20,241 nucleotides of DNA, taken from positions 1-20,241 of the forward strand of contig DVOU01000034.1 of assembly GCA_018713365.1 (NCBI GenBank), written 5' to 3'. This DNA comes from Pullichristensenella excrementipullorum (GTDB taxonomy: Bacteria; Bacillota; Clostridia; Christensenellales; Aristaeellaceae). Shown here in pieces: positions 6,271 through 13,611 of this stretch (positions are counted from its first letter, which is position 1; each line of letters starts with the position of its first letter). A program made the position numbers and the translations under genes. Under the pieces are notes generated by a model. The model was not told the origin of the DNA and did not search any database. It saw only the letters and a list, made by a program, of their open reading frames with translations.

Positions 6271-6717
6271 ATGGGAAAAGCGAGCCATTGGACCGGGCCG
6301 GAGGGCGTCGCCCTCATGGCGGCGTGGACGCGCGAGGGCTGTTCCTTTGCGGAGGTGGCCCGCCGCTGCGGCGTGCGCGAAACGGTGCTGCGCGGCTGGG
6401 CGCGGCGCTGCCCCGGCGTGGAGGAGGCCTTGAGCGCTTCGCGCGAGGCGGTGGACGCGCAGGTGGAGGCGGCGCTTCTGCGGCGCGCTCTGGGATACAC
6501 GTATACCGAGGCCGTGGAGGAGGAGAGCGGCAGCGGCCTCAAGCGCCGCGAAACGCATAAATATGAGCCGCCCAACCTCACCGCCATCAAGCTCTGGCTT
6601 TCCTGCCGCCTGCCGGAGAAGTGGGGCGCGCGCGTGGGCGAGGTGGACGCGCAGGACAAACTCAACGCCCTGCTGGCGGCGCTGGACGCGCAGGCGGGCG
6701 GGGAGGAAGCCCCCTGA
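6271..6717 (+). CDS. Phage terminase small subunit
   Basis: A 148-aa DNA-recognition subunit of the packaging motor. The N-terminal part carries a helix-turn-helix (SFAEVARRCGVRETVLRGWARR, about residues 25-46). The middle part has the stretch ALGYTYTEAVEEESG, and the C-terminal half has PPNLTAIKLWLSCRLPEKWGAR, typical of small terminase subunits in Firmicutes phages. Longer in-frame starts exist upstream but lie inside the leader terminator; the ATG at 6271 has SD GGGAGG and is chosen. It is followed after 20 bp by the large subunit. It recognises the phage packaging site and hands DNA to the large subunit in the cytoplasm. Confidence 0.85.
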   Translation: MGKASHWTGPEGVALMAAWTREGCSFAEVARRCGVRETVLRGWARRCPGVEEALSASREAVDAQVEAALLRRALGYTYTEAVEEESGSGLKRRETHKYEPPNLTAIKLWLSCRLPEKWGARVGEVDAQDKLNALLAALDAQAGGEEAP

Positions 6718-6737
6718 AAGACAGAAAGGAGGAGGGC

Positions 6738-7928
6738 ATGCGGCTCAGCCCCAAACAGAAGCGCTACTGGAACGAGGCGAACTGCCGCTGGAACGTCAAG
6801 TACGGGGCCACGCGCTCGGGCAAGACGTATCTGGACTACTTCATCATCCCCCGCCGCCTGCTCGCGCGGGAGGGCAGGCCGGGGCTGGCGGTGCTTCTGG
6901 GCAACACGCGCGGCACGTTGGAGCGCAACGTGCTTGCGCCCATGCGCGAACTCTACGGCGCGCAGATGGTCTCGCCCCTGCGCGCCGACGGCACGGCCAC
7001 GCTCTTTGGCCAGCGCGTCCACTGTCTGGGCGCGGACAACAGGCGGCATGTGGACCGCCTGCGCGGCGCGTCCATCAAGTATTGCTACGGCGACGAGGTG
7101 GTCTCCTGGGAGCGCGAGGTGTTTGAGATGCTCAAGAGCCGTCTGGACAAGGAGTATTCCTGCTTTGACGGCACCTGCAACCCCGCCGGGCCGGGGCACT
7201 GGTTCAAGAAGTTCCTCGATTCGGGCGCGGACATCTTTTCCCAGCAGTACGGCATCGACGACAACCCCTTTTTGCCGGAGAGCGTGCGCGGATCGCTGAA
7301 GCGCGAGTACACGGGCGTGTTTTACCAGCGCTACATCCTCGGCCAGTGGGTGGCGGCGGAGGGCGCGGTCTACCCGATGTTCGCGCGCGGGCGGCACGTG
7401 TCCGCCAACGCGCCGGATACGCGCTTTACCTGGGTGGGCGTGGACTACGGCCACACCAACCCCACGGCCTTTGTGCGGCTGGGGCTGGGCGAGGACGGGC
7501 GCGTGTGGGCGCTGGAGGAATACTACCACGCCGCCAGTGAGACGGGGGCGAGGTCGCCGCGCCAGTACGCCGCCGACCTCATCCGCTTCGCGCACGGCAG
7601 CGCCTGCGTGGTCATCGACCCCTCGGCGGAGGGCTTCATCCTGCAACTGCACGAGGACAGCCCCGCCCTGCGGCTTAAAAAGGCCGACAACGCCGTGTTG
7701 GAGGGCGTGCAGCTGGTCTCGGCGGCGCTGGACGCGGGGAAGTTGATGTTCCACCCCCGCTGCGAGCGCCTCATCGCCGAGATGGAGGGCTACCGCTGGG
7801 ACGAGCGCGCCCGCGAGCGCGGCGAGGACAAGCCCCGCAAGGAGGACGACCACGCCGTGGACGCGCTGCGCTACGGCCTGATGCACTACCGCCGCGATGT
7901 GCGCAGGCTCTGCCGGCAGGGAACGTGA
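6738..7928 (+). CDS. Phage terminase large subunit, PBSX type
   Basis: A 396-aa packaging ATPase and nuclease. Walker A-like GATRSGKT is at residues 23-30, the Walker B-like YCYGDEVV near 114-121, and the coupling motif GTCNPAGPGHW follows. The nuclease half holds the acidic triad in VGVDYGHTNP, VVIDPSAEG and DDHAVDALRYG. Motif order and length fit the PBSX/Terminase_3-6C family. It drives DNA into the procapsid through the portal and cuts the concatemer. The ATG has SD AAGGAGG. All catalytic motifs are intact, so packaging ability seems preserved. The PBSX-type label is by similarity of motifs; an SPP1-like label would be equivalent. Confidence 0.94.
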   Translation: MRLSPKQKRYWNEANCRWNVKYGATRSGKTYLDYFIIPRRLLAREGRPGLAVLLGNTRGTLERNVLAPMRELYGAQMVSPLRADGTATLFGQRVHCLGADNRRHVDRLRGASIKYCYGDEVVSWEREVFEMLKSRLDKEYSCFDGTCNPAGPGHWFKKFLDSGADIFSQQYGIDDNPFLPESVRGSLKREYTGVFYQRYILGQWVAAEGAVYPMFARGRHVSANAPDTRFTWVGVDYGHTNPTAFVRLGLGEDGRVWALEEYYHAASETGARSPRQYAADLIRFAHGSACVVIDPSAEGFILQLHEDSPALRLKKADNAVLEGVQLVSAALDAGKLMFHPRCERLIAEMEGYRWDERARERGEDKPRKEDDHAVDALRYGLMHYRRDVRRLCRQGT

Positions 7929-7953
7929 CGAATCATCGCAAAGGAGGAAGACC

Positions 7954-9312
7954 ATGCTGGAACGATTCTGGGAATGGGCGCGGCGGCTGTTTGGCCGGGG
8001 CGCGCAGCTGCCGGGCGATGCGGCCATGGCCGCGCGCGCCGAGGCGGACTACCGCCGCGCAGACGGGGTGAACCTCACCTGCATCTTCGCCTCGCGTCTG
8101 GCGAGCATTGCCATGTCCGACGCCGCCCTCAATATCGCCGGGCCGCGGGGCGGGGAACGCACGCCGCGCGCGGCGGCGGTGGCGGAGGCTTTGGAGGACG
8201 TATTTTCCCGGGCGCAGAGCCTCACCGCGCAGGCGCTGGGCACGGGCGGGCGCGTGCTGCTGCCCTGCGTGGCGGATGGCAGGGTGCGCTTTCAGGCCGT
8301 GGGGCAGGACCGCTTTTTCGTCACCGCCACGCGGGGCGGGCGCATCACCGCCGCCACGGTGCTGGCGGGGCGGACCGAGGTGGACGGGCATACCTATTAC
8401 CGCTGGACGGCCTACGCGCTGGAAAACGGCGTGCAGACCATCTCCACCAGGGTGACGGACGCCTCCGGCCATGTCGTGCCGCCGGAGACGGCGCCGCAGT
8501 GGGCGGGGCTTGCCGGGGAGGTGGCCATTGCCGGCGTCGAGCGCCTGACGCTGGCCTTTCTGCGCTCGCCCGCCGACGACCGGCGCGAGGGCGGCGTCTA
8601 CGGCGTGCCCATCACCTACGGCTGCGAGGCGCTGATGCGGGAAATTGGCGAACACATGCGCCTCATCGGCCGCGAATACCGCCTCACCCGCCCCATGCTC
8701 GGTTTGAGCGCCGAGATGTGGCGCGATCCCTTCGACGGCGGCGAGACCGGCATCGCCCGCGTCCGCCGCACCGTGCAGGATGGCGAGGAGCCGTTCATCC
8801 CCATCGAGGGCGCCTATGATGAGGGGAAGACGCCGTGGCTCGTCTACGCCCCCGAGATCCGCCACGAGGCCATGTACGCCCGCCTCGACCGGCTCTTTGC
8901 CCTGCTGGAAAAGGCCGTGGGCACCAGCCGCGGCATACTCACCGCCCCGGAGACGGGCGCAGCCACGGCCACGGAGATCCGCGCCGCCAACCACGATACC
9001 TTTGCCCTCGTCAGCGCCATCCGCCGCATGTGGGAGGCCGCGCTTTATGACATGGCCTACGCCGCCGACGTGCTTTGCGAGTTCTACGGCCTCACCCCCC
9101 GCGGCGCGCGCGGCGAGTACGCCGTGGGCGTGGACTGGGACATGAGCCTGTTTGAAAGCTCGCAGGAGAGCTTTTCCCAACTGTGCGAACTGCACGACCG
9201 CGGCCTGCTCTCCGGCGCGGAGCTGCGCCAATGGGTGCGCGGCGGCACCCTCGCCGAGGCCGAGGAGGCGGTGGGGAAGGTGGACAGGGAGGGGGCGGTC
9301 AGCGTCGGATAA
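7954..9312 (+). CDS. Phage portal protein
   Basis: A 452-aa protein placed directly after the large terminase, as portals are. It has the pattern of SPP1/PBSX-type portals: an N-terminal region with RADGVNLTCIFASRLASIAMSD, a central stem/wing part (ITYGCEALMREIGEHMRLIGREYRLTRPMLGLS), and a C-terminal region with the conserved TAPETGAATATEIRAANHDTFALVSAIRRMWE crown-side segment. It forms the ring through which DNA enters and to which the connector and tail attach. The ATG at 7954 has SD AAAGGAGG; an upstream in-frame start would overlap the terminase and is rejected. The frame stays open for 52 more codons after the TAA (see the ORF remnant). Confidence 0.88.
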   Translation: MLERFWEWARRLFGRGAQLPGDAAMAARAEADYRRADGVNLTCIFASRLASIAMSDAALNIAGPRGGERTPRAAAVAEALEDVFSRAQSLTAQALGTGGRVLLPCVADGRVRFQAVGQDRFFVTATRGGRITAATVLAGRTEVDGHTYYRWTAYALENGVQTISTRVTDASGHVVPPETAPQWAGLAGEVAIAGVERLTLAFLRSPADDRREGGVYGVPITYGCEALMREIGEHMRLIGREYRLTRPMLGLSAEMWRDPFDGGETGIARVRRTVQDGEEPFIPIEGAYDEGKTPWLVYAPEIRHEAMYARLDRLFALLEKAVGTSRGILTAPETGAATATEIRAANHDTFALVSAIRRMWEAALYDMAYAADVLCEFYGLTPRGARGEYAVGVDWDMSLFESSQESFSQLCELHDRGLLSGAELRQWVRGGTLAEAEEAVGKVDREGAVSVG

Positions 9313-9471
9313 GTTAAGCAGACGAATATCAATGTTATTGCCAAACGGGCTTTTGAGGAAAAGGACTTGGACTTGGAAAACTCGGCAATAACGATGTGCC
9401 GTCTGGGAGAAAAGACGCTGCGCCGCCTGATGGAAAAGGATCCGGCGGTTTACAGGCGGGATGAAACATGA
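9313..9471 (+). pseudogene. ORF remnant in frame after the portal stop
   Basis: Directly after the portal TAA the same frame stays open for 52 codons. The C-terminal part reads like a genuine small helical protein (INVIAKRAFEEKDLDLENSA, then MCRLGEKTLRRLMEKDPAVY). There is no ATG or GTG start with an SD; only a TTG at 9367 with GAGG eight bases before it could start a 34-aa peptide. The base composition is visibly more AT-rich than the flanking genes. I do not recognise a family. It may be the tail of a gene whose 5' end was lost when this island formed. Confidence 0.35.
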
Positions 9472-9477
9472 TACAAT
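9449..9477 (+). promoter_or_regulatory. Promoter of the structured RNA
   Basis: TTTACA (9449-9454), a 17-bp spacer and TACAAT (9472-9477): each box has one mismatch to consensus. Predicted start near 9484 (GGGA). It lies within a late operon that should not need an internal promoter, which points to expression independent of the lytic cycle. Confidence 0.8.
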
Positions 9478-9483
9478 GAACTT

Positions 9484-9748
9484 GGGAAAGCGCTCGAAGT
9501 AGAGAATGTGCTTCTACACGCCGCACAAGCGGTAGACAAGAGATGCGGGGACTGGCACACCCGCCGAGTGCTGAACCGCACCAAAGGAGTTCTTGAGGTG
9601 GTAAATTTCGCAGCGACCACGCGCCGATGGTAGGACAGGGGAAACCCGAGAGATGCAGGAGGATGCCGCGCCTGCCAAGAACTCATGAAGGTGCGCAAAG
9701 CAAATACGACCGACTTGGACCGCCCCAGCGCAAGCGAGGCGGTCTTTT
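9484..9748 (+). ncRNA. Structured RNA of unknown family, ~265 nt
   Basis: Bounded by a near-consensus promoter and an intrinsic terminator, with no convincing ORF. Pairings seen by eye: hairpins 9499-9503/9513-9517, 9521-9524/9529-9532 (ACAA loop) and 9598-9602/9616-9620; a possible H-type pseudoknot, 9545-9549/9560-9564 with 9555-9558/9568-9571; and a long-range helix of 9 bp (9587-9595/9676-9684) plus 6 bp (9577-9582/9690-9695) across an internal loop. Inside that helix a 5-bp stem (9630-9634/9671-9675) surrounds a GGG-GAAA-CCC stem with a GNRA tetraloop. The 15 paired positions more than 80 nt apart are hard to explain by chance. I could not match it to tmRNA, RNase P RNA, SRP RNA, 6S RNA, T-box or group I/II introns. 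A phage-borne regulatory RNA or a relic of a mobile RNA element are both possible. Confidence 0.75.
9718..9748 (+). terminator. Terminator of the structured RNA
   Basis: GACCGCC (9718-9724) pairs with GGCGGTC (9738-9744), with a further CGC/GCG pair inside, followed by TTTT. It defines the 3' end of the RNA gene. Confidence 0.85.
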
Positions 9749-9765
9749 CATGCCCAAACATGCAG

Positions 9766-9791
9766 GCCGCGCCCGCACAGGCGCGGCTTTT
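9766..9791 (+). terminator. Leader terminator before the scaffold gene
   Basis: A perfect 8-bp stem (GCCGCGCC with GGCGCGGC, 6-nt loop) followed by TTTT, 34 bases before the scaffold ATG. It is the second terminator within 75 bases. Outer bases GCAGG/CCTGC around it could form a competing fold. Confidence 0.7.
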
Positions 9792-9825
9792 GCCTGCCGC
9801 GGGACGGCAGGGGGAAGGAGGATGT

Positions 9826-10338
9826 ATGTCCGGGGAAGTTTTGCAGAATGCTGCCGGGGAGATGACGGTGGACGCGCGCCCTGTGGAGGAAGACGCGCGC
9901 GCGGCGCTGGAAGCGGCGCGGGCGGAATTGGAGATGCTGCGCTCGGAGGTGGAGCGCTTCCGCGCCGGGGAACAGGCGCGCATGGCGGCGGACGAGGAGG
10001 CGCGGCGTCGCGCGGAGGTGGAGCGGCGCTTTGAGGCCGCCGCGGGAGATCGGGAATTTCTGCACGAGTACGTGCGCAAGGGCCTGCTCGCCGACTTTGC
10101 CGCCGCGCTCGAGGACGCGGCCAACGCTGGAAAGAGCGACGCGGAGGTGTTTTCCGCCCTCACGCGGGAGAAAAACTGCTTCGCCGCCCAGAACCCGCCG
10201 CCGCCCCTGCCCGCGCCCGAGGCGGCAGAGCTGGAGCGCGCCAGCGGCGGCGAGGCCTTCCGCGCCCTGCCGCTCTACGAGCAGTTCCTCTTTGCCCAGC
10301 GCGAGCCGGAGCGCGCCCGCCGCTATCTGGCGGAATGA
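9826..10338 (+). CDS. Putative phage scaffolding protein
   Basis: A 170-aa, highly charged, Ala/Glu/Arg-rich protein predicted to be mostly helical. A coiled coil is evident over about residues 22-75 (alternating EARAALEAARAELEMLRSEVERF-type heptads). The C-terminal half has a proline-rich hinge (NPPPPLPAPEAAE) and a short charged tail. Position just before the major capsid gene and these properties fit an internal scaffold that guides capsid assembly and leaves or is cleaved afterwards. No specific family motif is recognised, so the call rests on context. The ATG has SD GGAAGGAGG; upstream in-frame codons run through the terminator hairpin and are rejected. Confidence 0.72.
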   Translation: MSGEVLQNAAGEMTVDARPVEEDARAALEAARAELEMLRSEVERFRAGEQARMAADEEARRRAEVERRFEAAAGDREFLHEYVRKGLLADFAAALEDAANAGKSDAEVFSALTREKNCFAAQNPPPPLPAPEAAELERASGGEAFRALPLYEQFLFAQREPERARRYLAE

Positions 10339-10400
10339 GCGCGCCGCGCTTCGCGGACATCCGCGCGCCCTGCGCGCGACCGCCCCTTTGACCGCGCCGT

Positions 10401-10440
10401 CCGCCCCGCCCGTCACCCCCTTCGGGCGGGGCGGGCGTTT
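10401..10440 (+). terminator. Strong hairpin after the scaffold gene
   Basis: A perfect 12-bp GC stem (10401-10412 with 10423-10434, 10-nt loop) is followed after GCG by TTT. It lies about 60 bases after the scaffold stop. The 284-bp gap 10339-10622 holds this and two more hairpins and no recognisable gene. Confidence 0.55.
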
Positions 10441-10483
10441 GCGCAGGCCGTCCCTTCTGGAATGACCGCAGAGCGCCGATCAA

Positions 10484-10553
10484 GCCCGCAAACGCAAAAC
10501 CGCCCTGACAGAAAATCAGCCGCGATCTTTGCTTCCCTGACCTGCGGGCTTTT
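10484..10553 (+). terminator. Long-loop terminator-like structure
   Basis: GCCCGCA (10484-10490) pairs with TGCGGGC (10543-10549) around a 52-nt loop that holds a small CTGA/TCAG hairpin, followed by TTTT. The long loop makes it a weaker terminator; it may be a small structured RNA domain. Confidence 0.45.
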
Positions 10554-10564
10554 CAACACGCTGC

Positions 10565-10591
10565 GGCCGTCCCACCACGGGGCGGCCTTTT
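10565..10591 (+). terminator. Leader terminator before the capsid gene
   Basis: A 9-bp stem (GGCCGTCCC with GGGGCGGCC, one U-G pair, 5-nt loop) followed by TTTT, 31 bases before the capsid ATG. Same architecture as the hairpins before the terminase and scaffold genes. Confidence 0.7.
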
Positions 10592-10622
10592 CCTACCGAC
10601 CCATTGAAAGGAGAGACATCGC

Positions 10623-11798
10623 ATGCCTCAGTTCGATTCCAAGACCTTCAACGCCGAGGTGTTCGGCAAGTATCTGGAGCGCGTGCCCCGCGTCAAGCAG
10701 GACAAGCTGCTCGAAGCCGGCGTGCTGCGCCCCCGCCGCGCCCTGCGCGCGCTGCTGGGCGACCACGCGGGCGGCAACTACATTACCGTGCCCATGCTCG
10801 GCCTCATCGACGGCGAACCCCTCAACTACGATGGCGAGACCGACCTCACCGCCGTCTCCACCCGCACCTACGCCCAGTCCATGGTGGTCGTGGGCCGCAT
10901 GAAGGCGTGGGAGGAGAAGGACTTTGCCGCCGACATCACCGGCGCGGACTTCATGGACAATGTGGCCATGCAGGTGGCCGAGTACTGGGACGGCGTGGAC
11001 GAGGACACGCTGCTGGCCATCCTCAAGGGCGTGTTTGCCATGACGGGCGAGGGCAACGCCGAGTTCGTTGACCGCCACACCTACGATGTGACCGCTGCCG
11101 CCGAGCCCTACGTGGGCGCGACCACGCTCAACAGCGCCATCCAGCGCGCCGCCGGGGCCAACAAGGGCATTTTCCGCGTGGTGGTCTGCCACAGCGCCGT
11201 GTCCACGAATCTGGAAAACCTCGCCGCCGTGGAGTACCTCAAGTACACCGACAAGCGCGGCGTCACCCGCGATCTGGGCCTGGCCTCGTGGAACGGCCGC
11301 CTGCTGCTGGTGGACGACGGCGTGGGCGTGGAGCAGGGCTACTACGCCGCGCAGGAGGGCGACGAGGGCGCGCTTGCCATCGTCGCCGATTCCGCCTCGC
11401 CCACGGGCGCGCAGGTGAAGCTCGGCACGGTCACTTCCGCCGCTTTCCATCCCACCGGCGCGGCGGCGGGGCAGTACGTCGTGCCCGGCGAGCGCTATTG
11501 CAGCTACATCCTCGGCGAGGGCGCGTTCGACTTCTGCGATTGCGGCGCGCGCACGCCCAACGAGATGTGGCGCGACCCCCGCGACGCCGGCGGCAAGGAT
11601 GTACTCATCACCCGCCAGCGCAAATTGTTCGCCCCGCGCGGTCTCAGCTTTACCAAGGCGGCGATGAACTCCCTTTCGCCCACCAATGCCGAACTGGAAA
11701 ACGGCGCCAACTGGGCGCTCGTTAACGACGGGCAGAGCGACAAGGGCTTCATCGACCACCGCGCCATCCCCATCGCCCGCATACTCTCGCGCGGCTGA
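10623..11798 (+). CDS. Major capsid protein
   Basis: A 391-aa protein following the scaffold, in the fixed position of the major head protein. Its features fit coat proteins of the HK97-fold type from clostridial siphophages: an N-terminal region ending GGNYITVPMLGLIDGEPLNYDGETDLTA, a central domain with NSAIQRAAGANKGIFRVVVCHSAVSTNLENLAAVEYLKYTD, and a C-terminal GLSFTKAAMNSLSPTNAELENGANWALV. No N-terminal delta domain is evident, which agrees with a separate scaffold protein. ATG with SD AAAGGAGAG. It assembles the shell around the scaffold in the cytoplasm. Exact family was not checked. Confidence 0.85.
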   Translation: MPQFDSKTFNAEVFGKYLERVPRVKQDKLLEAGVLRPRRALRALLGDHAGGNYITVPMLGLIDGEPLNYDGETDLTAVSTRTYAQSMVVVGRMKAWEEKDFAADITGADFMDNVAMQVAEYWDGVDEDTLLAILKGVFAMTGEGNAEFVDRHTYDVTAAAEPYVGATTLNSAIQRAAGANKGIFRVVVCHSAVSTNLENLAAVEYLKYTDKRGVTRDLGLASWNGRLLLVDDGVGVEQGYYAAQEGDEGALAIVADSASPTGAQVKLGTVTSAAFHPTGAAAGQYVVPGERYCSYILGEGAFDFCDCGARTPNEMWRDPRDAGGKDVLITRQRKLFAPRGLSFTKAAMNSLSPTNAELENGANWALVNDGQSDKGFIDHRAIPIARILSRG

Positions 11799-11948
11799 CC
11801 GGGCCGCGCCGCCCGCCCGGAGACCCCGCCGTGGTGAACGGAATTTGCAGCCGGACGCGGGGCGGCGCACGCGGGAGACATAAAGGATACCAATAAGACC
11901 ATGGGCGGCGCGGGCCACCGCGCCCGTTCCGCCCGGAAAGGAGGATCT

Positions 11949-12314
11949 ATGCCGCTTTTGACCTACGCGCGCTACCAGCAGCTGGGCGGTGAACTTGCGG
12001 AGGCGGTGTTTTCGCCGTTGGAGATGCGCGCTTCCAAGGTGGTGGACGCGCTCACCCATGGCCGCGCGCGCCGGGATTCGCCCCCGCGCGAGGCGGTGGA
12101 GCGGGCCGTGTTCGCCCTCGTCGCCGCCATGCACGCGGAGGAGGGAGACGAAGGGCGCGAGGTGACTTCGCTTGTCAACGACGGCGTCAGCGTCACCTAC
12201 GCCGCGCGCGGCGGCTCCCCCTCGGGGCGCTGGGCGCGGATCGCCCGCGAATACCTTGTGGGCGAAGCGACGGCGGACGGCACTTCCCTTCTCTACGCGG
12301 GGGTGGAAGCATGA
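11949..12314 (+). CDS. Head-tail connector (gp6-like adaptor)
   Basis: A 121-aa protein at the place of the first head-tail connector, after the capsid. The N-terminal helix pattern (LTYARYQQLGGELAEAVFSPLEMRASKVVDALTHGR) and the length resemble the gp6/gp15 adaptor proteins that dock under the portal. ATG with SD AAAGGAGG. Its last codon region overlaps the next start (ATGA at 12311-12314), so translation is coupled. The 150-bp gap before it has a GC-rich hairpin but no T-run. Confidence 0.7.
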   Translation: MPLLTYARYQQLGGELAEAVFSPLEMRASKVVDALTHGRARRDSPPREAVERAVFALVAAMHAEEGDEGREVTSLVNDGVSVTYAARGGSPSGRWARIAREYLVGEATADGTSLLYAGVEA

Positions 12315-12769
12315 TCCCCCTCGCGCGGGAGACGGTGACGCTCTATAACCGCCGCCTCGTCGCGGGCGCGGACGGACGGACGCGCGAGGTCTGGAGACGG
12401 CGCGTGCTGCGCGGCTGCAGCTGGGTGCGCGCCCACGAGCGCGTGCGCGACGACGGCATCGTGCGCTACGCCGCCAGCATCGTCTGCCGCATCCCCGCCG
12501 ACCCGGACTACCTTTCGCCCGGCGCATGGGACGCACTGGACGCGCCGGAGGGGACGTTCACCCTCGCGGCGGGGGACATACTCGTCTACGGCGCGGTGGA
12601 GGACGAGATCACGGAGGACTTTTCCGCCGCGGCGCTGCTGAAAAAGTACGAGCGCGGCGGGGCCATGGTGGTGCAGAGCGCCAAGGAGAACACGGCGCTT
12701 TGCGGCCTTGCGCACTACGTGGCGCGCTCCTCGTGGGGCAGCGCCGTGCAGCGCGGCCACCGGCCCTGA
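12311..12769 (+). CDS. Putative head-closure protein
   Basis: A 152-aa protein, second of the connector set. It has a beta-rich look with the run TVTLYNRRLVAGADGRTREVWRRRVLRGCSWV at the N-terminus and a GDILVYGAVEDEIT stretch near the middle, resembling small clostridial phage proteins placed between adaptor and minor capsid proteins. By position it is the head-closure (stopper) protein that seals DNA in the head and joins the tail. Start overlaps the previous stop. Family assignment is by context only. Confidence 0.6.
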   Translation: MIPLARETVTLYNRRLVAGADGRTREVWRRRVLRGCSWVRAHERVRDDGIVRYAASIVCRIPADPDYLSPGAWDALDAPEGTFTLAAGDILVYGAVEDEITEDFSAAALLKKYERGGAMVVQSAKENTALCGLAHYVARSSWGSAVQRGHRP

Positions 12770-12787
12770 GCGAAAGGAGGGAAAGAT

Positions 12788-13141
12788 ATGCGCTTTACCT
12801 GCGCCCCCGGTGGCGTGGACATAAAAAAGCACCGCAAGGCGTTGCAAAACGCCGACTTCTGGACGCGCGCGGCGCGCGAGTGGTACAAGCTCTACACGCC
12901 CTATGTGCCGATGGACACGGGCAGGCTTCTGCGCGACGTGCGCATCGGCCCGGGGACCATCGACCACCGCGCCCCCTACGCCCGCCGCGTCTACCACGGC
13001 GCGGGGCTGGACTTTCGCCGCGACAGGCACCCGCTGGCCGCCGCGAACTGGGACAGGGCCGCGGAAAAGGCGCGCAGGGATGAACTTTTGCGCCGCCTGC
13101 AGGCCCTGGTGGACGCGGGCCACCTGCGCCCCGGCCGCTGA
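12788..13141 (+). CDS. Minor capsid protein (Minor_capsid_2-like)
   Basis: A 117-aa protein with the pattern of the minor capsid 2/HK97 gp10-like family: YTPYVPMDTGRLLRDVRIG, then IDHRAPYARRVYHGAG, then HPLAAANWDRAAEKAR, in that order. The P-x-D-T-G-x-L and PYA-x-x-x-Y elements are the recognisable core. Such proteins form part of the head-tail joining region or help tail completion. ATG with SD AAAGGAGGG, 18 bp after the previous gene. Confidence 0.75.
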   Translation: MRFTCAPGGVDIKKHRKALQNADFWTRAAREWYKLYTPYVPMDTGRLLRDVRIGPGTIDHRAPYARRVYHGAGLDFRRDRHPLAAANWDRAAEKARRDELLRRLQALVDAGHLRPGR

Positions 13142-13158
13142 AAGAAAGGAGACATGTC

Positions 13159-13605
13159 ATGCCTGAAAAGAGCGCCCCCGCGACCATGCACGAGGCCGTG
13201 TGGGACTGGCTGCTCACCTGTCCGCACATCCACGAGCTTTTCCTCGGCTTTGCCACCGCGCGGGAGGGCGGAACGGTGCTGGTGCCGCTCACTGCCTGCG
13301 TGGACAGCGCGGAGCGGGAGTTTGTGGACGGTTCCTCCATCCGCAATTACGACCTCGACCTCGTCCGCTTCTGCCTCTACTCCGCCGCCCCGGACGGGCG
13401 CGAAAACCTCGACGCCCTTGCCGAGCTTGCCGGGCTGGCCGAATGGGTAATGGCGCAGAGCGCGCAGGGCAACTACCCCGTCCTGCCCGCGGGCTGCACG
13501 CCCTTGAACGTGGAAGTGCTGCCCGGCGGCGACTTCATGAACGCCTTGGACGAGGGCGGGGCCAGATACATGTTGCAGATACGCATTCGCTACGAAAAGG
13601 AGTGA
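13159..13605 (+). CDS. Tail terminator / minor capsid (Minor_capsid_3-like)
   Basis: A 148-aa protein in the position of the tail-terminator protein, just before the tail tube gene. The N-terminal helix (TMHEAVWDWLLTCPHI), a central beta part (SIRNYDLDLVRFCLYSAAPDGRENLDALAELAGLAEWV), and the C-terminal YMLQIRIRYEKE strand agree with the fold of terminators that cap the growing tail tube. ATG with SD AAAGGAG. Family naming in databases for such proteins is often minor capsid protein; the function given is inferred from gene order. Confidence 0.68.
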   Translation: MPEKSAPATMHEAVWDWLLTCPHIHELFLGFATAREGGTVLVPLTACVDSAEREFVDGSSIRNYDLDLVRFCLYSAAPDGRENLDALAELAGLAEWVMAQSAQGNYPVLPAGCTPLNVEVLPGGDFMNALDEGGARYMLQIRIRYEKE

Positions 13606-13611
13606 TACGCC

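Noticed and set aside
6147..8027. 626-codon minus-strand ORF opposite the terminase genes
   Set aside because: Its plus strand encodes clear Walker and nuclease motifs; the minus product has no recognisable domain and spans the late promoter.
9597..9625. T-box-like string (AGGTGGTAAATTTCGCAG) in the structured RNA
   Set aside because: It resembles the AGGGUGGUACCGCG box only loosely, is not followed by a matching terminator partner, and no aminoacyl-tRNA or amino acid gene lies downstream.
9484..9748. HEARO/IscB omega RNA, group I or II intron, tmRNA, RNase P RNA or phi29-type pRNA
   Set aside because: No nuclease or reverse-transcriptase gene nearby and none of the conserved sequence cores I know from these families can be seen; the intrinsic terminator end also argues against introns. 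A covariance-model search would decide.
10593..12536. 647-codon minus-strand ORF opposite the capsid and connector genes
   Set aside because: Shadow of real genes: biased composition, no ribosome binding site, crosses several real gene borders.
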